Assembly: GCA_039621445.1 (NCBI GenBank)
Contig: CP154955.1
Span: 24,328,064-24,392,063, forward strand
DNA: 64,000 nucleotides
DNA from: Euglena gracilis
Taxonomy: Eukaryota; Euglenida; Euglenophyceae; Euglenales
Direction: 5' to 3'
The notes below the pieces were generated by a model. The model saw nothing but the letters and a program-made list of their open reading frames with translations, did not search any database and had not been told where the DNA came from. The position numbers and the translations under genes were made by a program. Shown here one piece after another: positions 56,001 to 64,000 of the stretch (position 1 is its first letter; each line of letters begins with the position of its first letter).

Positions 56001-56407
56001 CCAAAACCCCAAAACGACCATATCTCGGGCTAGGCGAGGGGTTGGCCCAAACCGCGCATACCGATCGATCGGGCGTCCAAAAGTTGTGGAAGGACGTCCT
56101 CTTTACTTTTCCTCAACTCCTCAGCGTTTTCGAGATATTTTGAATTTTTCGATTTTTTGACCCCAGCCCGGCAGCCCTCGAACCCCTGCAGGGGTCCCCG
56201 AATACCCAAAAATGGCCCAAAATCGCGCAACCAGACCCCAAGAACCCCAAAAAACGGTCAAAGCCCCCCCCTAAACCTAATGATTGACCCCCTGGTTTGG
56301 GCTCCAACTCCTCGTCTAGCCCGAGATACGGGCAAATTACGGTTTCGGGCCCCGAACGGGCCCGAAATGGCCAGAACTGGCAAAACTGGCCCAAAACCCC
56401 AAAACGG
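50697..56407. repeat. Three near-identical 1.9-kb satellite units
   Basis: CGGCCGTATCTCGGGC recurs at 50,697, 52,607, 54,529 and 56,407 (1.91, 1.92 and 1.88 kb). Units differ mainly in G-tract length and in a handful of bases, including a compact rearranged C-subunit at about 55,160. Confidence 0.85.
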
Positions 56408-58122
56408 CCGTATCTCGGGCTAGGCGAGGAGTTGGCCCAAACCGCGCATACCGATCGATCGGGCGTCCCAAAGTTGTGGAATGAGGTCCTCTTCACTTTT
56501 TCGCAACTCCACAGCGTTTTCGAGATATTTTGAAATTTTCGATTTTTTGACCCCAAAATGACCCTGCAATTTTCCCGGAAAAAAAAACGGTACACAACTT
56601 TTTTGCTCGAGCCAGATCTCCGAACTGGCGGGGAGTTAGGGCTATTATGGGGGTGCGTTGGAAACCTGGGATCCTCTCCTAACCGATAGGCTATTTACTT
56701 TGGGGACCCGGAAATCCAATCACATCGATAATCTCGATTCCTCGGTTCTTTGCCTACTCGGGGGGGGGGCGGGGGGCGGGGGTGTGCGGGGGGGGGGGTG
56801 GGGGGGGGGTCAGGGGGTCCCTGGTCCAAAAACGGTGGTAAGCTTCGCTCTTACTCTAAAGAGATAAGAGCTCAGCGACCAGGGTGTGACGTAGAGCTGA
56901 GCTCTTTGGGAGACCACCCCGGCCCGGACCGGGAAAAACGCTCATTTTCGGCTCAAAAACAGTTTTTCTGGGTTAGGGAGGCCAGAAAACATCGTTTTTG
57001 GGTAATAAAAATTTTTCGATTTTTTTCGACTTTTTTGACCGGTTTTGACCCAAAGTCATGGGTTGGTGGCCCAAAACGGGGCGCTGGCGGGTCGAAAAAC
57101 GCTCATTTTCGGCTCAAACACAGGCTTTCCGGGTCCGGGAGGCCAAAAAACATCGTTTTGGAAAAAAAAAAAATTTTCGATTTTTTTCGACTTTTTTGAC
57201 CCGGTTTTGACCCAAAGTCAATGGGTTGGTGGCCCAAAACGGGGCGCCGGCGGGTCGAAAAACGCTCATTTTTGGCTCGAAAACACTTTTTTCGGGTCCG
57301 GGAGGTCAAAAATCATGGTTTTGGGCAAAAAAAATTTTTTCGAATTTTTTCCACTTTTTGACCCAAAAATGGCTAAGTTCACCGGCCAAGGGGGGGGCCC
57401 CAGCCAGGGGGGGGAGGGGGGGGTGGTCCGGGTCGGAAAATTTTTTTTCGCCCAAAAACACTTTTTTTGATGTTCTGAAGTGAAAAAAAATGTTTTTGGG
57501 CGAAAAAAAATTTTTCAAAATTTTGGGTCCCCCCGACCCCCCCTCGCCCAGCTGCCCTCACGGTGCCTGCAGGGGTCCCCGAATACCCAAAACTGGCCCA
57601 AAATCGCGCAACCAGACCCCGGGAACCCCAAAAAACGGTCAAAACCCCCCCTAAACCTAATGTTTGACCCCCTGGTTTGGGTTCCAACTACGGTTTCGGC
57701 CCCGAAATGGCCAGAACTGGCCAAACTGGCCCAAAAACCCCAAAACGGCCGTATCTCGGGCTAGGCAGGGAGTTGGCCCGAACCGCGCATACCAATCGAT
57801 CGGGCGTCCCAAAGTTGGGGAACGACGTCCTCTTCACTTTTTCTCAACTCCGCGGCGTTTTCGAGATATTTTGAAATTTTCGATTTTTTGACCCCAAAAT
57901 GACCCTGCAATTTCCCCGGAAAAAAAAACGGTAGACAACTTTTTTGCTCGGGCCATATCTCCGGACTGGCGGAGAGTTGCGGGTAACCGAAGGGCTCTGG
58001 AGGTACTAGGGATCGTCCCCTAACCTATAGGCCATTCACTTTGGGGGCCCGGAAATCCAGTCACATCGATAATCCTAGGGTTTCCGGACCTACCCAGGGG
58101 GGGGGGGGGGGGGGGGGGGGGG

Positions 58123-58158
<36 letters not shown>

Positions 58159-58189
58159 GGGGGGGTCCGACCCCCCCTCCGGCCCCGGT

Positions 58190-60235
58190 GGTAAGCTTCG
58201 CTCTTACTCTAAAGAGATAAGAGCTCAGCGACCAGGGTGTGACGTAGAGCTGAGCTCTTTGGGGGACCATTCCGGCCCGGCCGGCGAAAAACGCTCATTT
58301 TCAGCTCAAAAACATGTTTTCCGGGTCCAGGAGGCCAAAAAACATGGTTTTGGGCGAAAAATTTTTTCCGATATTTTTCGACTTTTTTGAACCGGTTTTG
58401 ACCCAAAGTCAATGGGTTGGCGAACCAAAACGGGGCGCTGGCGGGTCGAAAAACGCTCATTTTCAGCTCAAAAACACTTTTTCCGGGTCCGGGAGGCCCA
58501 AAAACATGGTTTTGGGCGAAAAAAAATTTTTCGATTTTTTTCGACTTTTTTGACCCAGTTTTGACCCAAAGTCAACGGGTTGGCGAACCAAAACGGGGCG
58601 CTGGCGGGTCGAAAAACGCTCATTTTCAGCTCAAAAACACTTTTTCCGGGTCCGGGAGGCCCAAAAACATGGTTTTGGGCGAAAAAAAAATTTTCGATTT
58701 TTTTTCGCCTTTTTGGCCCGAAAACGGCTAAGTCGGACAGTGGGAAAAGTGCACAAAACGGCCATTTGGACCGAAAAACGGCCATATCTCGGCCCAGGCG
58801 GGGAGTTGGCCCAAACTGCGAATACCGGTGGATAGGGCGTCCCAAAGTTGTGGAATGAGGTACTCTTCACTTTTTCTCAACTCCCCAGCGTTTTCGAGAT
58901 ATTTTGAATTTTTCGATTTTTTTACCCCAAAAATGACCCCTTGTTGCCGGTCCAACAAAATTTCTTTGAAAAAAAACGGTACACAACTTTTTTGCTCGGA
59001 CCATATCTCCGGACTGGCGGGGAGTTGGGGGCAAAATGAGGGCTCGTTAGAAACTAGAAATCCTCTCCTAACCTATAGGCTATTAACTTTGGGTGCCCAG
59101 AAATCCAATCACATCGATAATCCTCGGGGGCCATTGCCTACCCAGGGGGGGGGGGGGAGGGGGGGGGGCGGGGGGGGGCGGGGGGGGCGGGGGGGCGGGG
59201 GGGGGGGGGGGGGGGGGGGGTCCGACCCCCTTTTCGCCGGGGTGGTAAGCTTCGCTCTTACTCTAAAGAGATAAGAGCTCAGCGACCAGGGTGTGACGTA
59301 GAGCTGAGCTCTTTGGGGGACCATTCCGGCCCGGCCGGCGAAAAACGCTCATTTTCAGCTCAAAAACATGTTTTCCGGGTCCAGGAGGCCAAAAAACATG
59401 GTTTTGGGCGAAAAATTTTTTCCGATATTTTTCGACTTTTTTGAACCGGTTTTGACCCAAAGTCAATGGGTTGGCGAACCAAAACGGGGCGCTGGCGGGT
59501 CGAAAAACGCTCATTTTCAGCTCAAAAACACTTTTTCCGGGTCCGGGAGGCCCAAAAACATGGTTTTGGGCGAAAAAAATTTTTCGATTTTTTTCGACTT
59601 TTTTGACCCAGTTTTGACCCAAAGTCAACGGGTTGGCGAACCAAAACGGGGCGCTGGCGGGTCGAAAAACGCTCATTTTCAGCTCAAAAACACTTTTTCC
59701 GGGTCCGGGAGGCCCAAAAACATGGTTTTGGGCGAAAAAAAAATTTTCGATTTTTTTTCGCCTTTTTGGCCCGAAAACGGCTAAGTCGGACAGTGGGAAA
59801 AGTGCACAAAACGGCCATTTGGACCGAAAAACGGCCATATCTCGGCCCAGGCGGGGAGTTGGCCCAAACTGCGAATACCGGTGGATAGGGCGTCCCAAAG
59901 TTGTGGAATGAGGTACTCTTCACTTTTTCTCAACTCCCCAGCGTTTTCGAGATATTTTGAATTTTTCGATTTTTTTACCCCAAAAATGACCCCTTGTTGC
60001 CGGTCCAACAAAATTTCTTTGAAAAAAAAACGGTACACAACTTTTTTGCTCGGACCATATCTCCGGACTGGCGGGGAGTTGGGGGCAAAATGAGGGCTCG
60101 TTAGAAACTAGAAATCCTCTCCTAACCTATAGGCTATTAACTTTGGGTGCCCAGAAATCCAATCACATCGATAATCCTCGGGGGCCATTGCCTACCCAGG
60201 GGGGGGGGGCGGGGGGGGCGGGGGGGGGGGGGGGG

Positions 60236-60274
<39 letters not shown>

Positions 60275-60297
60275 CCGACCCCCTTTTCGCCGGGGTG
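58190..60297. repeat. Two near-identical 1.05-kb satellite units
   Basis: 58,190-59,243 and 59,244-60,296 match almost base for base apart from the G-tract. They lack part D, unlike the 1.9-kb units. Confidence 0.85.
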
Positions 60298-63250
60298 GTA
60301 AGCTTCGCTCTTACTCTAAAGAGATAAGAGCTCAGCGACCAGGGTGTGACGTAGAGCTGAGCTCTTTGGGGGACCATTCCGGCCCGGCCGGCGAAAAACG
60401 CTCATTTTCAGCTCAAAAACATGTTTTCCGGGTCCAGGAGGCCAAAAAACATGGTTTTGGGCGAAAAATTTTTTTCGATATTTTTCGACTTTTTTGACCC
60501 GGTTTTGACCCAAAATCAATGGGTTGGCGGCCCAAAAAGGGGCCCTGGCGGTTCGAAAAACGCTCATTTTCAGCTCAAAAACGCTTTTTCCGGGTCCGGG
60601 AGGCCAAAAAACATGGTTTTGGGCGAAAAAAAAATTTTCGATTTTTTTCGACTTTTTTGACCCGGGTTTGACCCAAAGTCAATGGGTTGGCGAACCAAAA
60701 CGGGGCGCTGGCGGGTCGAAAAACGCTCATTTTCAGCTCAAAAACACTTTTTCCGGGTCCGGGAGGCCAAAAAACATGGTTTTGGGCGAAAAAAAATTTT
60801 TTGAATTTTTTTGAATTTTTTTGACTTTTTTGACCCAAAAATGGCTAAGTCCATCGGCCAGGGGGGGGGGGCCATTCAGGGGGGGGGCATGGGGGGGGTC
60901 CAGGTCGGAAAATTTTTTTTCGCTCAAAAACACTTTTTTTGATGTTCTGAAGTGAAAAAAAAGTGTTTTTGGGCGAAAAAAATTTTTTCAAAATTTTGGG
61001 TCCCGACCTGCCACCCGACCCCCCCTCGCCCAGCCGCCCTGACGGCGCGTGATGGGGTCCCCGAACACCCAAAACTGGCCAAAATCGCACAACCAGACCC
61101 CGGGAACCCCAAAAAACGGTCAAACCCCCCCCCTAAACCTAATGATTGACCCCCTGGTTTGGGTTCCAACTCCCCGTCTAGCCCGAGATACGGCCAATTT
61201 ACGGTTTCGGGCCCCGAAATGGCCAGAACTGGCCAAACTGGCCCAAAACCCCCAAAACGGCCGTATCTCGGGATAGACGAGGAGTTGTCCCAAACCGCGC
61301 ATACCGATCGATAGGGCGTTCCAAGGTCGTCAAATGAGGTCGCCATCACTTTTCCTCAACTCCGCAGCGTTTTCGAGATATTTTGAATTTTTCGATTTTT
61401 GGACCCCAGCCCAGCTGCCCTCGAACCCCCGCAGGGGTCCCCGAATACCCAAAAATGGCCCAAAATCGCACAACCAGACCCCGGGAACCCCAAAAAACGG
61501 TCAAAACCCCCCCCCTAAACCTAATGATTGACCCCCTGGTTTGGGTTCCAACTCCCCGTCTAGCCCGAGATACGGCCAAATTACGGTTTCGGGCCCCGAA
61601 CGGGCCCGAAATGGCCAAAACTGGCCAAACTGGCCCAAAACCCCAAAACGGCCGTATCTCGGGCTAGGCGAGGAGTTGGCCCAAACCGCGCATACCGATC
61701 AATCGGGCGTCCCAAAGTTGTGGAAGGACGTCCTCTTCACTTTTTTGCAACTCCGCAGCGTTTTCGAGATATTTTGAATTTTTCGATTTTTTGACCCCAA
61801 AACGACCCTGCAATTTCCCCGGAAAAAAAAACGGTAGACAACTTTTTTGCTCGGGCCATATCTCCGGACTGGCGGGGAGTTAGGGCTATTATAAGGGTGC
61901 GTTAGAAAATTGGGACCCTCTCCTAACCTATAGGCTATTAACTTTTCGGGTCCGGGAATCCAATCACATCGATAATCCTCTGGTGACTGGACCTACCCAG
62001 GGGGGGGCGGGGGGGGGCGGGGGGGGGGGGCGGGGGGGCGGGGGGGGGCGGGGGGGGTCCGACCCCCCCGTCGCCGGGGTGGTAAGCTTCGCTCTTACTC
62101 TAAAGAGATAAGAGCTCAGCGACCAGGGTGTGACGTAGAGCTGAGCTCTTTGGGGGACCATTCCGGCTCGGCCGGCGAAAAACGCTCATTTTCAGCTCAA
62201 AAACATGTTTTCCGGGTCCAGGAGGCTCAAAAACATGGTTTTGGGCGAAAAAATTTTTCGATATTTTTCGACTTTTTTGACCCGGTTTTGACCCAAAATC
62301 AATGGGTTGGCGGCCAAAAAGGGGCCCTGGCGGGTCGAAAAACGCTCATTTTCAGCTCAAAAACGCTTTTTCCGGGTCCGGGAGGCCAAAAAACATGGTT
62401 TTGGGCGAAAAAAATTTTTTCGATTTTTTTCGACTTTTTTGACCCGGTTTTGACCCAAAGTCAATGGGTTGGCGAACCAAAACGGGGCGCTGGCGGGTCG
62501 AAAAACGCTCATTTTCGGCTCAAAACCACTTTTTCCGGGTCCGGGAGGCCAAAAAACATGGTTTTGGGCGAAAAAAAAATTTTCGATTTTTTTCGACTTT
62601 TTGGCCCGAAAACGGCTAAGTCGGACAGTGGGAAAAGTGCGCAAAACGGCCATTTGGACCGAAAAACGGCCATATCTCGGGCTAGGCGGGGAGTTGGCCC
62701 AAACTGCGAATACCCGTGGATAGGGCGTCCCAAAGTTGTGGAATGAGGTACTCTTTAGTTCTTCTCAACTCCCCAGCGTTTTCGAGATATTTTGAATTTT
62801 TCGATTTTTTGACCCCAAAAATGACCCCTTTTGCCGGTCCAACAAAATTTCTTTGGAAAAAAAACGGTAGACAACTTTTTTGCTCGGGCCAGATCTCCGG
62901 CCTGGCGCGGAGTTGCGGGCAACCTAAGGGCTCTGGACAAACTAGGGACCGTCTCCTAACCTATAGGCTATTAACTTTTCGGGTCCCGAAATCAGGTCAC
63001 ATCGATAATCCTCGGGGGCCCGAGCCTACTCAGGGGGGGGGGGGGGGGGCGGGGGGCGGGGGGGGGGGGGGGGGCGGGGGGGGGGGGTAGGGGGGGGTTT
63101 CGGGGGGGTGGTAAGCTTCGCTCTTACTCTAAAGAGATAAGAGCTCAGCGACCCCTCCCTAGTTACCTTTTAAAAGAAAAAGAACTCAATTAGAAGGGCC
63201 ATCAAGAAATAACCTTGCAAAGTGACTTCCAGTCGCAAAGTGTTTCGCAG

Positions 63251-63368
63251 ACTTTTCCTCAAGAGAGGTGGCATCGTTTTTCCGAAAAGAAACATATTCT
63301 TCAGTTTTGCGGAATCAGCAGAGTTATTTGGTGAAGGGGAGTGCTTTGTGGAGGGTTTACTCCCAGTG
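63251..63368 (+). CDS. Candidate exon, intact counterpart of 44,375-45,006
   Basis: Acceptor TTTCGCAG, frame LFLKRGGIVFPKRNIFFSFA, then ESAELFGEGECFVEGLLPV, donor GTAGGC (GTAAGC in the left copy). No family recognised. Confidence 0.35.
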
Positions 63369-63825
63369 GTAGGCTGCCTGATTCTTTCCTCTGGTTGGAG
63401 AACGTCGCCTGACCGACATGGCTTTTTCAGAAGATAGAAGTTTTCAAGGCAATTTCGGTGCATGGATGCCCACAATCATCAAAATATGCGTAAGTTGTGC
63501 AAACTGTCTCTGCAAAATCTGAGAACAAAACACCCAATTTCCCGCTAACAATGAACAACTTGCACGGTCATTTGTTTTTGCCATCCTTGAAATGCCAAAG
63601 ATTAATTGGTGGGTGGGTTGGTGGGTGAGTTGATGCATGACCCAATCATCAAAACAATGAATATTTCTATATTTTATATATCAAACCAAAAGAATGATCT
63701 GTTGCAAAAAAAAAACCCTCGGTGGAGCATGCAAATTCACAAAACCAAGTGCATTAGAAAACTGCATAGTTGGCATTGAGGCATGAGATTTCAATTCCCT
63801 CTTCGAGAGAGGGTACGATGAACAC

Positions 63826-63956
63826 CTGTACGTAATTCGGAAATTAAACCCATCTTTGTCGCTGCTGAAGGTTTGTTCCCACCACAGGCTGTGCTGCCGG
63901 CAGTGGCACAGCCACAGCTGGTTCTCCCAGATGGCAGTCTTGTTCTTGGGATGCTC
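63826..63956 (-). CDS. Candidate exon, counterpart of 45,457-45,587
   Basis: Same boundaries and reading frame. One amino-acid change (GFDF to GFNF). Open frame kept in both copies. Confidence 0.4.
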
Positions 63957-64000
63957 CTGTGCACATGGAAAAGAAAACAATGCAAAGCTCACACGTCACA

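Larger units (their letters stand above)
48475..63150. repeat. Compound satellite with G-tracts, about 14.7 kb
   Basis: Each unit has four parts: (A) TATCTCGGGCTAGGCG..GAGTTGGCCC, CGCATACCGATCGATCGGGC, GCGTTTTCGAGATATTTTGA, then AACTTTTTTGCTCG and AATCACATCGATAATCCT; (G) a run of nearly pure G; (B) GGTAAGCTTCGCTCTTACTC through GTAGAGCTGAGCTCTTTGG; (C) one to four subunits of about 160-170 bp with AAAACGCTCATTTTCGGCTC and GACCCGGTTTTGACCCAAAG. Some units add (D), GCCCTGACGGCGCC and CCCGAATACCCAAAA. B starts near 49,743, 51,141, 53,055, 54,936, 56,837, 58,190, 59,244, 60,297, 62,081 and 63,110. Long frames on both strands are repeat artefacts. Confidence 0.95.
63151..64000 (+). repeat. Duplicated segment, right copy (continues past the window)
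   Basis: Begins CCTCCCTAGTTACC directly after a truncated motif B (CTCAGCGACC). Same order as 44,253-45,633 but without the MITE. Confidence 0.9.

Noticed and set aside
48336-62746. Dozens of 60-200-codon frames on both strands in the satellite (for example 59,263-59,898 minus and 62,150-62,746 plus)
   Set aside because: They repeat with the satellite period, consist of Phe/Lys/Pro/Gly runs from homopolymers and occur equally on both strands.

Overview
This window is eukaryotic nuclear DNA that is almost entirely transposable elements and satellite. The signs are LTR retrotransposons with target-site duplications, a chromodomain Ty3/gypsy pol, DIRS-like elements with a tyrosine-recombinase remnant, hAT-like MITEs, GT/AG-bounded exon-like segments and no bacterial operon structure. 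Moderate to high GC, abundant G/C homopolymers and the DIRS plus chromovirus mix suggest a large repeat-rich genome of an alga or other protist, but I cannot name the organism.

Layout: 1-0.9 kb, end of a Ty3/gypsy pol (integrase tail plus chromodomain). 1.3-1.55 kb, G/C hairpin tandem repeat. 2.4-4.7 kb, minus-strand coiled-coil gag-like gene with its 5' region (family G, copy 1). 4.7-9.5 kb, decayed minus-strand DIRS-like element (gag, RT, RNase H, tyrosine recombinase) facing head-to-head a plus-strand copy at 9.8-15.06 kb. That copy has lost RNase H and recombinase and carries a 657-bp tandem repeat inside a (GA)n tract and a small LTR element Z. A third DIRS fragment follows to 16.1 kb.

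17.46-25.77 kb is a structurally complete Ty3/gypsy element (426/424-bp LTRs, 5-bp GACAT duplication) whose genes are broken. It carries a Dam-methyltransferase-like segment between protease and RT. 26.7-39.5 kb is a second family G copy opened by two insertions: a minus-strand short-LTR element X (27,059-36,795), itself opened by a plus-strand head-to-tail array of another small LTR element Y (seven LTRs and six internal regions, 27,424-35,610, CTGGG duplication), and a 1.1-kb insertion at 37.7-38.8 kb. 40.7-42.5 kb holds more DIRS fragments with a hAT-like MITE.

42.6-48.4 kb holds the only plausible host exons plus two more MITE copies and a MITE fragment. 48.5-63.15 kb is a compound satellite of about 1.0-1.9-kb units, each with a long G-tract followed by a constant dyad-rich motif. 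It is flanked on both sides by copies of the same roughly 0.87-kb segment. The right copy lacks the MITE present in the left one, so the window contains both filled and empty sites.

The gene content is therefore a stack of selfish elements rather than a pathway. The most interesting items are the amplified element Y and its relatives X and Z, which share LTR starts, polypurine tracts and acidic-to-basic ORFs, and the G-tract satellite.
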